Below are positions 18,137-27,386 of a stretch of DNA of 64,000 bases, in pieces. The notes beneath the pieces were generated by a model. It was given only the letters and a program-made list of their open reading frames with translations. It was not told the DNA's origin and did no database searches. The number at the start of each line of letters is the position of its first letter. Position 1 is the stretch's first letter. The DNA is taken from positions 976,001 to 1,040,000 of the forward strand of contig NZ_CP044230.1 in assembly GCF_008727815.1 (NCBI RefSeq), given 5' to 3'. The stretch is from Streptococcus sp. LPB0220 (GTDB lineage Bacteria; Bacillota; Bacilli; Lactobacillales; Streptococcaceae). Position numbers and translations under genes: made by a program.

Positions 18137-19369
18137 ATGAAAGTACGACTCCAAAGGCTGCCCTACGGACTGAGGTTGCTTCTAGCCACCTTATCATTAG
18201 GGATCGGGACAGGTCTGGTCGGAATTGCCTGCCATTATCTACTAGAAGGGGTGCAAGAGCTGGCTTTTGGCCAAGCTAGTTCCAATTTGCTCCAGCAATT
18301 CCAAGAAGCTGGAGGGTTACGTAGATTTCTGGTTTTGTGTGTGACTGGGTGCTTGGCAGCTGGCTTCTGGTATGTCCTGCAAAGGCGTTATCAGATCCTG
18401 TCTATTCGCCAGCAAATTGACTTAGCTGGAGACAGGGAACCAGCGCTCTTCGCACACCTCCTTCATTCAGGGATGCAGGTGGCAATTGTTGGAGCAGGCG
18501 CATCGGTCGGAAAAGAAGGAGCCCCACGTGAGGTCGGGGCTCTTCTAGCTGGTCGCTTGGCGAAGGGATTCTCACTAGCCCTCAAAGAGCGAAAAGTCTT
18601 GATCGCCTGTGGTGCTGGAGCTGGTTTGGCTGCCGTCTATCAGGTTCCCTTTGCCAGTAGCTTGTTCGTCTTTGAGACCTTAGGGCTCGCCTTCAGTTGG
18701 CAGAACTTTCTACTGGTTTTGACCAGTACTTATCTGGCAACCTGGGTCGCTCAGTCCATCGTTGGTCAGGAGGCTGTTTATCACCTGTCCGCAGTCTCAT
18801 GGTCGGCTAGCGGCTTCTTACAGGCTATTGTGATTGCTTTCTTGGTCACTCCCTTGGCTCTGGTCTTTGCTTTCCTCGCCAAGCGGGCTAGTCAAAAACG
18901 GCGGAAGGATAGGACGATTCTTTGGGCTCTTCCTCTAGCCTTTCTAGTGCTGGGGAGCCTAGTAGCCTTTTTCCCTATCTTTATGGGAAATGGCCAGGTA
19001 CTAGCGCAAGCCCTCTTGTCTAGCCAGTCGATTCCTTATCTTCCACTGACTCTTGTAGTGAAGGGGCTTCTGGTTTATCTCCTCTTGCGCAATGGTGCTT
19101 ATGGGGGAACCTTGACACCATCATTTGCCCTTGGGATTGGATCTGGCTATCTAGTGACCTTGCTTTTGACAGTTCTTGGGATTCATCTAGATCCAGCTAT
19201 AGGGATGTTACTTGGAGCGACCGTCTTTTTAGGAACGACCTTAGATGCTCCTCTGACAGCTATTGCCCTGAGTCTTGGATTTACTGGCCAAGCTTGGAGT
19301 TTGACAATCCCGCTTGTACTTGCGGCTGGTCTGTCATACACGATTCGAAAGAAATGGGAGAAGAAATGA
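18137..19369 (+). CDS. CLC-family chloride channel/exchanger
   Basis: A 410-residue polytopic membrane protein of the CLC family. The gating glutamate lies in GASVGKEGAPREVG, and a later loop reads GAYGGTLTPSFALG. It differs from the CLC gene at 4536, so the strain has two distant CLC paralogs. The ATG at 18137 is four bases after the punA stop with no strong Shine-Dalgarno, suggesting coupled translation. It overlaps the next gene by four bases. Transported ion not determinable; no link to purine salvage is known. Confidence 0.85.
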   Translation: MKVRLQRLPYGLRLLLATLSLGIGTGLVGIACHYLLEGVQELAFGQASSNLLQQFQEAGGLRRFLVLCVTGCLAAGFWYVLQRRYQILSIRQQIDLAGDREPALFAHLLHSGMQVAIVGAGASVGKEGAPREVGALLAGRLAKGFSLALKERKVLIACGAGAGLAAVYQVPFASSLFVFETLGLAFSWQNFLLVLTSTYLATWVAQSIVGQEAVYHLSAVSWSASGFLQAIVIAFLVTPLALVFAFLAKRASQKRRKDRTILWALPLAFLVLGSLVAFFPIFMGNGQVLAQALLSSQSIPYLPLTLVVKGLLVYLLLRNGAYGGTLTPSFALGIGSGYLVTLLLTVLGIHLDPAIGMLLGATVFLGTTLDAPLTAIALSLGFTGQAWSLTIPLVLAAGLSYTIRKKWEKK

Positions 19370-20079
19370 TGAAGGTACATTTTGTACTGCATGAAACCTT
19401 TGAAGTGCCGGGCGCTTATCTAAAATGGGCGCAGGAGCGTGGCCATCAAGTGACCACGACTAAAGTCTATGAGAATGAAGCCCTACCAGAGACAGTGGAT
19501 GAGATCGACTTCTTAATTGTGATGGGAGGTCCTCAATCGCCAGACGAAGATCGGGAAACTTTTCCATACTACGATCCTCAAGCAGAGATCGAGCTGATTC
19601 AAAAGGCCATCAAGGCAGATCGTTATATTGTCGGGGTCTGTCTGGGTGCCCAGCTCCTGTCTGTTGCCTATGGAGCGAAGTATGAGCATAGTCCGGAACG
19701 TGAGATTGGGGTTTATCCCGTGACCTTGACGCCTGAAGGACTCAAAGATCCACATTTCGGTGAGTTTGGAGGAACTCTTGAAACTGGTCACTGGCATGGT
19801 GATATGCCCGGATTGACAGAAGATGCTGTCGTTCTTGCGACTAGTCAAGGGTGTCCACGTCAGATGATTCGCTTCAGTCCTAAACATTATGCCTTCCAAG
19901 CTCACTTGGAATTTGATACAGAAGCAGTCAATCTCTTGATTGCTGCTGACGGTGAAGCTGTTTTGGAAGAACAAAGTCAAAACCTGACCTTTGTTCAAAA
20001 ACCTGAAGCCATTCGTGCTTACGATTATCGAGAAATGAATGCCAAACTCTTTGCGTTTTTGGATTCATTAACAAAATAA
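19366..20079 (+). CDS. Class I glutamine amidotransferase-like protein
   Basis: A 237-residue cytoplasmic protein with the GATase-1 fold: the nucleophile elbow GVCLGAQLLSVAYG supplies the catalytic Cys, HWHGD is the oxyanion/substrate loop and HLEFD near the end supplies the His-Glu pair. It resembles stand-alone GMP-synthase-like amidotransferases of the GuaA-domain type. Two adjacent ATGs (19366, 19369) follow GGGAGAAGAA; the first overlaps the CLC stop. It is last in the deoB-punA transcription unit. Substrate unknown. Confidence 0.85.
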   Translation: MMKVHFVLHETFEVPGAYLKWAQERGHQVTTTKVYENEALPETVDEIDFLIVMGGPQSPDEDRETFPYYDPQAEIELIQKAIKADRYIVGVCLGAQLLSVAYGAKYEHSPEREIGVYPVTLTPEGLKDPHFGEFGGTLETGHWHGDMPGLTEDAVVLATSQGCPRQMIRFSPKHYAFQAHLEFDTEAVNLLIAADGEAVLEEQSQNLTFVQKPEAIRAYDYREMNAKLFAFLDSLTK

Positions 20080-20081
20080 AT

Positions 20082-20145
20082 AAAAAAGAAAGGTAGAGCA
20101 TGTGTTCTAATTTGAACACGAGCGGAAAGCTCTCCTAATTACTCA
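20082..20145 (+). ncRNA. Structured leader-RNA motif, copy D1 (internally deleted)
   Basis: It starts with AAAGAAAGG, then a gtgttc/gaacac hairpin and gagc/gctc, then jumps directly to tcctaatt, which in D3 lies on the far side of the long stem. It is thus a shortened copy of D3 (20291-20425). It contains a 12-codon reading frame MCSNLNTSGKLS behind AAAGG. The function is inferred from repetition only. Confidence 0.5.
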
Positions 20146-20280
20146 ATAAAAAAAGAAAGGATGGGTTTACCGTATTCGCTGAACTGAATACGGGCGGAGA
20201 ACTGTGTAAAAAAGATAAACTGTCTAGCATCTGCGATGCGTCGTCAGTTTCCTATTTTTACTTTGCCTCTTTAATGCCTA
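20146..20280 (+). ncRNA. Structured leader-RNA motif, copy D2
   Basis: AAAGAAAGGATG, then gtattc/gaatac hairpin, GGGC (20192-20195), then a long stem with the conserved internal loop AGAT opposite CCTA, capped by agcatc/gatgc, then TTTACTTTGCCT. GGGC can pair with GCCT at 20265-20268. Sequence and layout match D3 and the motif in front of parC. The streptococcal asd RNA motif is the known family to test against. Confidence 0.6.
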
Positions 20281-20290
20281 TTCTAAAAAA

Positions 20291-20425
20291 TAAAAAAGAA
20301 AGGTAGAGCATGTGTTCTAATTTGAACACGAGCGGAAAGCTCGGAAAATAGATAATCTGACTGAGAAATCAGGATTTCTCGTCAGATTCCTAATTTTCAG
20401 TCGCTTTCTGGTCGCTCTTTGTATC
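20291..20425 (+). ncRNA. Structured leader-RNA motif, copy D3, abutting deoD
   Basis: AAAGAAAGG, a gtgttc/gaacac hairpin, then GAGCG (20330-20334), then a long stem (aatctgac and gagaaat paired with atttctc and gtcagatt) extended by aaaat/atttt across an AGAT/CCTA internal loop, then CGCTC (20413-20417), which can pair with GAGCG. CTTTGTATC follows and deoD starts eight bases later without a Shine-Dalgarno. A 13-codon frame MCSNLNTSGKLGK starts behind the AAAGG. Likely a cis-regulatory or processed RNA. Confidence 0.65.
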
Positions 20426-20432
20426 ATAAACT

Positions 20433-21143
20433 ATGTCTATCCATATTGCTGCTAAGCAAGGTGAAATTGCTGATAAAATTCTTCTTCCTGGAGATCCTCT
20501 TCGTGCGAAATTTATTGCTGAGAATTTCCTTGAAGACGCTGTTTGCTTCAACGAGGTCCGTAACATGTTTGGTTACACAGGGACTTACAAAGGTCACCGT
20601 GTTTCTGTTATGGGAACTGGGATGGGGATGCCATCGATCTCTATTTATGCGCGTGAGTTGATTGTCGACTACGGCGTGAAGAAATTGATCCGTGTGGGAA
20701 CGGCTGGTTCTTTGAATGAGGATGTGCATGTTCGTGAATTGGTCTTGGCACAAGCAGCTGCAACCAACTCAAACATTATCCGTAACGACTGGCCTCAATA
20801 CGATTTCCCACAAATCGCTAGCTTTGATCTTTTAGACAAGGCTTACCACATTGCCAAAGACCTTGGTATGACAACTCACGTCGGCAATGTCTTGTCATCA
20901 GATGTTTTCTATTCAAACTATGGTGAAAAGAACATCGAGCTTGGTAAATGGGGCGTCAAAGCTGTGGAAATGGAAGCAGCGGCTCTTTACTATCTTGCTG
21001 CTCAACACCATGTTGATGCCCTTGCTATCATGACGATTTCAGATAGTTTGGTCAATCCAGATGAGGACACAACTGCTGAAGAACGTCAAACTACTTTCAC
21101 AGACATGATGAAAGTTGGTCTTGAGACCTTGATTGCAGACTAA
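20433..21143 (+). CDS. deoD: Purine nucleoside phosphorylase DeoD type
   Basis: Hexameric PNP that cleaves purine (deoxy)nucleosides, including adenosine. The 236 residues match streptococcal DeoD throughout ([53 protein letters not shown]). No Shine-Dalgarno precedes the ATG; instead three tandem leader-RNA motifs fill the 353-base upstream gap. The stop overlaps the start of the next gene by one base, giving a deoD, HEPN-like, sirtuin operon. Confidence 0.97.
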   Translation: MSIHIAAKQGEIADKILLPGDPLRAKFIAENFLEDAVCFNEVRNMFGYTGTYKGHRVSVMGTGMGMPSISIYARELIVDYGVKKLIRVGTAGSLNEDVHVRELVLAQAAATNSNIIRNDWPQYDFPQIASFDLLDKAYHIAKDLGMTTHVGNVLSSDVFYSNYGEKNIELGKWGVKAVEMEAAALYYLAAQHHVDALAIMTISDSLVNPDEDTTAEERQTTFTDMMKVGLETLIAD

Positions 21144-21910
21144 TGGCAAAATTCTTTCATGATGAATGGCTCTACGATCTCCAAAATTATCACTACAGCC
21201 GGGCTCTGCGTTCTATCAAGCAGCAGGAAGAAGTACCGGATTTGTTGGTGAGTTTACTGCAGTTAATGGCGGAGCGTCGAGAGCTCAATATCCAACCCGT
21301 CATGAATCAAAAGTTGAGAACCGAGTTGCTAGAAGCGACTGGTTTTCAGCTTTTTTGGCATGAAGAACCAGAAGATGAGCAGTTGGCCAATTACCTCTAT
21401 GATCTCGAAGCGAAGTTGCGAAATGAGCAGATTATTGACTTTGTTCGTGCCGTTAGCCCAGCCATCTATAGGATCTTTATGCGATTGATTCAGTTGAAAA
21501 TTCCTGATATAACCAACTATATTCATAACTCCAAAGAATCCAGTTATGACCGTTGGAAGTTTGAGAGCCTGCATGCGTCAGAAAACCCTATCCTGCAGCA
21601 ATTTCACAGTGAAAGTGTGGTCAATTCATCCAGTTTGACGGAGTTGATTGTGCAGTTGGACTTACCAGATAGCGTCAAAGTTGCGGCTCAACAATTGCGG
21701 GAGTTAGAAAAATCAGTTCGCAACCCCTTGGCCCACTTGATCAAGCCCTTTGATGAGGAAGAGCTCCATCGGACGACGGGTTTCTCTTCTCAGGATTTTA
21801 TGAAAAATTTGATTGACCTTGCAAGCTACACAGGCATTCATTATGATCAAGTTAACTTTTATTTTGATCAGGCCAATGCTGTCATGGAAGAGCTACTAAA
21901 GGAGAAGTAG
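21143..21910 (+). CDS. HEPN-type protein with RX4H motif (Csm6-like)
   Basis: A 255-residue, mostly helical soluble protein. Residues 193-198 read RNPLAH, an R-x4-H motif as in HEPN ribonucleases, set between two long helices; the C-terminal segment (HLIKPFDEEELHRTTGFSS) resembles the HEPN part of streptococcal Csm6-type proteins. There is no recognisable CARF domain and no CRISPR array or cas gene in the window. It overlaps deoD by one base and touches the sirtuin gene with no gap. RNase activity is inferred from the motif only. Confidence 0.55.
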   Translation: MAKFFHDEWLYDLQNYHYSRALRSIKQQEEVPDLLVSLLQLMAERRELNIQPVMNQKLRTELLEATGFQLFWHEEPEDEQLANYLYDLEAKLRNEQIIDFVRAVSPAIYRIFMRLIQLKIPDITNYIHNSKESSYDRWKFESLHASENPILQQFHSESVVNSSSLTELIVQLDLPDSVKVAAQQLRELEKSVRNPLAHLIKPFDEEELHRTTGFSSQDFMKNLIDLASYTGIHYDQVNFYFDQANAVMEELLKEK

Positions 21911-22642
21911 ATGGATAAGATTGCTCAACTACAGGAGATGATTGATCAGAGTCAACGGATCGTGTTTTTCGGAGGGGCAGGAGTTTCCACGGAGTCAAAT
22001 ATTCCAGATTTTCGAAGCTCAGACGGGGTCTATAGTGTTCAGGTAGGGCGGCATTTGACAGCCGAGCAATTGGTCTCCCATACCATGTTTGAGCGCTATC
22101 CTGAGGACTTTTTCGACTTCTATAAGAAATACTTGCTCTACCCAGATGCCAAACCCAATGCTGCTCATCGCTATCTGGCTCGGCTTGAAGAGACCGGTAA
22201 GCTCAAGGCAGTGGTGACACAAAATATCGATAGTCTTCATGAAATGGCTGGTTCTAAAAAAGTTTTGAAGCTCCACGGCAGCGCCGATCGCAATTACTGT
22301 ACGGGTTGCCAGCGATTTTATGATTTGGAAGCTTTTTTAGCTTTGGAAGGCCCGGTTCCACACTGTCTGGACTGTGGCAAGGTGGTCAAGCCTGATGTGA
22401 CTCTCTACGAGGAGCCTCTCGATATGGAGGTCTTTAGCCGAGCAGCCCAAGCCATCCAAGAGGCTGATCTCCTGATTATCGGTGGTACCTCTCTTGTGGT
22501 CTACCCAGCAGCCAGTTTGATCCAGTATTTCCAAGGGAAGAAGCTGGTTGTCATCAATAAAACCAGTATCCCACAAGACAAGCAAGCAGACCTGGTTATC
22601 GAAGGAAAAATTGGCCAAGTGTTTTCACAATTAAGACAATAA
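21911..22642 (+). CDS. NAD-dependent protein deacylase, SIR2 family
   Basis: A 243-residue sirtuin. NAD-binding GGAGVSTESNIPDFRS lies near residue 22, TQNIDSLHEMAG and the catalytic His in KLHGSADRN near 115-125, and a four-cysteine zinc site is formed by CTGC and CLDC. All catalytic residues are present. The domain is stand-alone, without the extra effector domains of defence SIR2 proteins. The ATG directly follows the stop of the HEPN-like gene. A bidirectional terminator follows. It likely deacylates proteins; targets unknown. Confidence 0.92.
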   Translation: MDKIAQLQEMIDQSQRIVFFGGAGVSTESNIPDFRSSDGVYSVQVGRHLTAEQLVSHTMFERYPEDFFDFYKKYLLYPDAKPNAAHRYLARLEETGKLKAVVTQNIDSLHEMAGSKKVLKLHGSADRNYCTGCQRFYDLEAFLALEGPVPHCLDCGKVVKPDVTLYEEPLDMEVFSRAAQAIQEADLLIIGGTSLVVYPAASLIQYFQGKKLVVINKTSIPQDKQADLVIEGKIGQVFSQLRQ

Positions 22643-22680
22643 AAAATATCTGAGTGAACATGAGACACTCAGATATTTTT
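22642..22680. terminator. Bidirectional terminator between the sirtuin and LysR genes
   Basis: A perfect 15-bp stem (22642-22656 with 22666-22680) with A and T tracts at both ends, between convergent genes; it reaches the last bases of both stop codons. Confidence 0.9.
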
Positions 22681-23588
22681 TACTTATCAAACTTCACTTC
22701 CTCAAGCAAGTACTCGATGAATTTTTCTCCCATTTTTGAGAGGGCTGTTTTTTCATGTTTGATGTAGACCAGCTCGATCGGGTCTTCGATATCAAGGGGA
22801 ATGGAGACGATGTTATTCCCGTTGAGATTGCTGTTGAGGATCCCGGTCGCAATGGTGTAGCCATCCAGACCAATCAAGAGATTAAAGAGGGTCGCGCGGT
22901 CACTGACGACGATGGATTTCTTATGATGCTCTTGAGAGAGGATCTCTTCTGAGAAGTAGAAGGAGTTGTGGGTCCCTTGGTCATAGCTAAGGTATGGGAA
23001 ATCTTCCAGATCTGACAAGTGAACGATCTCTTTCTTGGCAAGAGGATTGGTCTTGCTGACAAAGATATGAGGTTGCGCTGTAAAGAGGTGGGTGGCAATC
23101 AGGTGATTATCATCCAGCATCTTAGAGAGGACATCTCGGTTGTAGCTATTCAAAAAGAGTACGCCAACCTCGCTTCGGAAATTCTTGACGTCATCGATGA
23201 TCTCCCAAGTCCGCGTCTCCCGTAGGAAGAGCTCGTATTTTTCCATGTCGCTTTTCTTCAATAGTGAAACGAAGGCCTCAACCACGAAGGCGTAGTGCTG
23301 TGAAGAGACGCTGAAAAGCTCACGAGAGCCCACAGGATTTTTATATCGCTCGGACAAGAGGTCGATCTGCTCCACCACCTGGCGGGCATAAGAGAGGAAC
23401 TCCATCCCATCGCGGGTCAAAGTGATCCCTTTAGGATTCCGGATAAAGATTTCAATCCCCATCTCATTTTCCAAGTCCTTAACGGCATTGGAAAGGCTAG
23501 GTTGCGTGATGAAGAGTTGTTTTGCGGCCTCATTCATAGAGCCGGTTTCGACGATTTTGATAATGTATTGTAATTGTTGTATTCTCAT
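22680..23588 (-). CDS. LysR-family regulator (CpsY/MtaR-like)
   Basis: A 302-residue DNA-binding protein. The N-terminal winged helix-turn-helix (MRIQQLQYIIKIVETGSMNE.. AKQLFITQPSLSNAVKDLE) is typical LysR, followed by a type-2 periplasmic-binding-like effector domain. The full sequence resembles streptococcal CpsY/MtaR, regulators of methionine uptake and cell-surface traits. The regulated operon is not evident: the divergent neighbour is a DUF6688-like membrane protein, about 240 bases away. The LysR call is certain, the subfamily likely. Confidence 0.85.
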   Translation of the reverse strand: MRIQQLQYIIKIVETGSMNEAAKQLFITQPSLSNAVKDLENEMGIEIFIRNPKGITLTRDGMEFLSYARQVVEQIDLLSERYKNPVGSRELFSVSSQHYAFVVEAFVSLLKKSDMEKYELFLRETRTWEIIDDVKNFRSEVGVLFLNSYNRDVLSKMLDDNHLIATHLFTAQPHIFVSKTNPLAKKEIVHLSDLEDFPYLSYDQGTHNSFYFSEEILSQEHHKKSIVVSDRATLFNLLIGLDGYTIATGILNSNLNGNNIVSIPLDIEDPIELVYIKHEKTALSKMGEKFIEYLLEEVKFDK

Positions 23589-23831
23589 GCTTTTATTTTA
23601 ACATAAAAAAGCGCGTTTTTCCCGTAAAATGTGGTCTTTCAAGGACTGTATCAGAGAATAAGACAGGCTGAGGGAGGTAATAGGAAGTAGGCTAGATCAA
23701 ACATTTAAAAAATAGAAAATTGGAAACAAAATCTCCATCTGGGGACTGATTTTGATGGAAAAATACAGTTTTGCCTTGATTAAGGGGTGAGCTGATTGAT
23801 AGAATGGTAAAAAATTGATTGAGGAGATCTT

Positions 23832-25268
23832 ATGAAAAAACTAGTGTCCTGGTATAAGAAAAAGGATAAGGAATTGGAAACCCATTTCACATCCGGTCTG
23901 TTGCAGATCAATTTTGTGACCAATGCACTGATTCTATTAGCCTTTTACATCTATTTTGTTGTTAGTGAGTCGATCTATGCAATAAAGGATCCATTCATTC
24001 AATTTAGTTTTCTTGCTATAGTGTCCTTTACGATGGAGGTTTTGCCCTATGGTGTGACCTTAGCCCTCTTTGTCCCCAATATTTTTGTTATCATTTATGG
24101 GATCGGTCGGTGGTCTAGCCTCCAGTACAAAGAAGCTGAGGAAGAAGCTCTCGAAGATCCGGATTTGTTTGAAGATAGGGTGCCGAAGGAAGGAGAAGGG
24201 ACAAGAGAAGATGACGCATCTCTTATGAAGGAAAAGCAAGAATCACCTAATCCTAAGCCTGTCAAAAAGAAAAAGCAACAGCCTACAATTGTTCTTTGGT
24301 TTGGTCTCTTTGGTTGCTTTCTCGAAGCGATTTTCATTTACATCGTCAAGGAGATGACCTTTTACGATTGGAGTGAGAGTTTGGTCAATTCTCAGAAGCA
24401 TGCCCTGATCTGGTCTGGCGCCTATCCGACCTTCTTCACACTGGCAGCTCTTACTTTACTAGCCTTGATTATCTATTCCTACCGGGATGCGAATTCACTC
24501 TCGCCGTTAGCAAATGTCTTCTGCATCAGTGGCATTCTAGGAGGAGTGGTTCTCCTCTTAGTTTTTGATAATCAACTGCAGGTAGCAAGTTTTCACACCT
24601 TTTTCTTACTGATCTATTCCATCCATCTCTTATGGGTTCGCATCAAGGAGTGGCAGGAAGATCGAACAGAGATAAGCTATGAGAATCGTCTGCTTCAATG
24701 GCTCCATCAGCTCTTAAACAAGTCGCGTAACTGGCCATGGCTAGCAGTTCTTGTTGCCCTTCCAACCCTTGCTCTCGTTGTCCTCGTTCTCATGCTCTTT
24801 GGGCAGCAACCGGATTCCATGATCAAGGCCTGGACCAATACAGCTGACTGGGCCTTCTCACAGAAGATCCCTCCTCAGAATCTCATCATTGATGAGCACT
24901 ATCTCTGTACGGTTGCGGCTGGTGGTCATGAAAATGTTGTCAAGCCCCAGCGGATGGGTGTCCGCCAGGGTCATCCAGTCGTTGTCAATCGCCAGCTTTG
25001 TATTGCCAATGCCTTTGAACAGGTGCTAGAAGAAAAGACGCCACGTTTCCATCGCTTCTTGCGTCGCAATTATGACCGCTATGGTTATCCCTTTGCCAAA
25101 CATATCAAGAAGAAATGGGCTATGGACCTGATCTATTACCTGATGAAACCGTTGGAATGGCTCTTTTTACTGGTTCTTTATCTAGTTGATCGCAAGCCTG
25201 AAAACCGAATCGCCATGCAATACATCAAACCGATCCCAGAAGATTTCGACCCTCGTAAAGCATCCTGA
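23832..25268 (+). CDS. DUF6688-like multi-pass membrane protein
   Basis: A 478-residue membrane protein: hydrophobic segments at about 25-50, 60-95, 155-175, 195-220, 233-270 and 300-325, a highly charged loop at 100-150, and a conserved soluble C-terminal domain (IIDEHYLCTVAAGGHENVVKP, MGVRQGHPVVVNRQLCIANAF, HRFLRRNYDRYGYP). The C-terminal segment is what I associate with the DUF6688 family. Function unknown. RBS TGAGGAGATCTT. It is divergent from the LysR gene, which might control it. Confidence 0.75.
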   Translation: MKKLVSWYKKKDKELETHFTSGLLQINFVTNALILLAFYIYFVVSESIYAIKDPFIQFSFLAIVSFTMEVLPYGVTLALFVPNIFVIIYGIGRWSSLQYKEAEEEALEDPDLFEDRVPKEGEGTREDDASLMKEKQESPNPKPVKKKKQQPTIVLWFGLFGCFLEAIFIYIVKEMTFYDWSESLVNSQKHALIWSGAYPTFFTLAALTLLALIIYSYRDANSLSPLANVFCISGILGGVVLLLVFDNQLQVASFHTFFLLIYSIHLLWVRIKEWQEDRTEISYENRLLQWLHQLLNKSRNWPWLAVLVALPTLALVVLVLMLFGQQPDSMIKAWTNTADWAFSQKIPPQNLIIDEHYLCTVAAGGHENVVKPQRMGVRQGHPVVVNRQLCIANAFEQVLEEKTPRFHRFLRRNYDRYGYPFAKHIKKKWAMDLIYYLMKPLEWLFLLVLYLVDRKPENRIAMQYIKPIPEDFDPRKAS

Positions 25269-25282
25269 GTTACTGATTTTAC

Positions 25283-25428
25283 TTGACAAGCGAGAAGGAG
25301 CGCGATATAATGAGACAAATTTAACCTTTAAGAGGTCCAGAGAGGCCTGCAAGGAAAGACAGAAAAAAGATCAGCAGACTGTGTCTAGCTGATCATTTGT
25401 AGGGCCTTGCTTTTGCGAGGTCTTTTTT
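25283..25428 (+). promoter_or_regulatory. pyrK promoter and PyrR-dependent attenuator
   Basis: Promoter TTGACA (25283-25288), 17 bases, TATAAT (25306-25311). The leader holds the PyrR binding loop around 25320-25358 with core gtccagagaggcc, a possible antiterminator stem gatcagc/gctgatc, and an intrinsic terminator ggccttgc/gcgaggtc plus TTTTTT (25403-25428). In Firmicutes PyrR bound to UMP stabilises this loop and favours termination, so high pyrimidine shuts the operon. pyrR itself is not in the window. Confidence 0.9.
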
Positions 25429-25452
25429 GCTGATAGAAAGAAGAGGATATCA

Positions 25453-26259
25453 ATGGTCAGTGACAGTTGTAAAAAACGCTTTGGCAAAATCATGATGGAG
25501 GAGATGGAGCTAGTCGCTCAAGAAGAGATTGCTCCCCGCATCTATTCTATGATATTAAAAGGAGAAATGGTGGCGCAGATGCTACCAGGTCAATTCCTTC
25601 ATATCCGCGTCCCTGATGGGTCCAAGCTCCTTCGCCGTCCGATTTCAATTTCTGAGATTGATCCTGAGACACAGACGTGTCGCTTGATCTACCGCATCGA
25701 AGGTGGGGGGACAGCTATCTTTTCCCAGTTGCCAATCGGTAGCAAACTCAGTGTCATGGGGCCTCAGGGAAATGGCTTTGACCTCACCAATCTCGGCCAA
25801 GGTCAGAAAGCCTTGATCATCGGTGGCGGGATTGGTGTTCCTCCTTTGGTCCAAGTGGCCAAACAACTCCATGAGCAAGGCGTGGAAGTTGAAGTGGTTG
25901 TCGGCTTTGCGACCAAAGAAGCTGTCATTTTGGAAGAAGAACTTTCTCAGGTGGCTCATGTCACTGTAACGACAGACGATGGGACTTATGGCACTAAGGG
26001 CTATGTTTCTACGGTCATTGATCAGATGGACCAGGAGTTTGACGCTATCTATTCTTGTGGGGCACCTGGCATGCTCAAATATGTCAATACCAAATTCCAT
26101 GACCATCCCCGCGCCTACATTTCTATGGAATCGCGTATGGCTTGTGGGATGGGTGCTTGCTATGCCTGTGTGGTGCATCTAGAAAATGAAAGCCAAGCAG
26201 CCAATAAGCGCGTGTGTGAAGACGGACCGGTCTTTGAAACCGGTACGATTGTGATGTAG
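25453..26259 (+). CDS. pyrK: Dihydroorotate dehydrogenase electron-transfer subunit
   Basis: FAD and [2Fe-2S] subunit of the class 1B dihydroorotate dehydrogenase, passing electrons from PyrD to NAD. 268 residues: FAD-binding RRPISIS near residue 60, NAD-binding GGGIGVPPLVQ near 128, and the C-terminal cluster motif CGMGACYAC with a fourth Cys in RVCEDGPVF. The start at 25453 follows AGAGGATATCA; an internal ATG further on would lose little sequence. pyrD follows nine bases later. Confidence 0.95.
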   Translation: MVSDSCKKRFGKIMMEEMELVAQEEIAPRIYSMILKGEMVAQMLPGQFLHIRVPDGSKLLRRPISISEIDPETQTCRLIYRIEGGGTAIFSQLPIGSKLSVMGPQGNGFDLTNLGQGQKALIIGGGIGVPPLVQVAKQLHEQGVEVEVVVGFATKEAVILEEELSQVAHVTVTTDDGTYGTKGYVSTVIDQMDQEFDAIYSCGAPGMLKYVNTKFHDHPRAYISMESRMACGMGACYACVVHLENESQAANKRVCEDGPVFETGTIVM

Positions 26260-27207
<948 letters not shown>

Positions 27208-27211
27208 ATCC

Positions 27212-27351
27212 TTGACTTTTCCCAAATATCGTACTACAATAAATAAAAACCTTTAAAGCAGTCCAGAGAGGCTCCTAAGGTCTAGACGGTGAATCATGGT
27301 AGTTGTTCCTACCTAATTTTCGTGTAACCTTGCCTCGGGCAAGGTTTTTTT
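27212..27351 (+). promoter_or_regulatory. pyrF promoter and PyrR-dependent attenuator
   Basis: TTGACT (27212-27217), 17 bases, TACAAT (27235-27240). The leader holds a PyrR binding loop (core gtccagagaggctc, 27261-27274) and a terminator accttgcc/ggcaaggt (27327-27345) followed by seven T. It has the same architecture as the pyrK leader, so both units answer to PyrR. Confidence 0.9.
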
Positions 27352-27386
27352 GTAGACAAAATGATCAATCAAAAAAGGAGTAATCC

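Noticed and set aside
21911..22642. Defence-type SIR2 (ThsA-like) NADase
   Set aside because: The zinc-binding cysteines and deacylase motifs are present and no extra effector domain exists, so a protein deacylase is more likely.
27246..27351. T-box riboswitch before pyrF
   Set aside because: No TGGNACCGCG element; the core gtccagagaggc is a PyrR binding loop.
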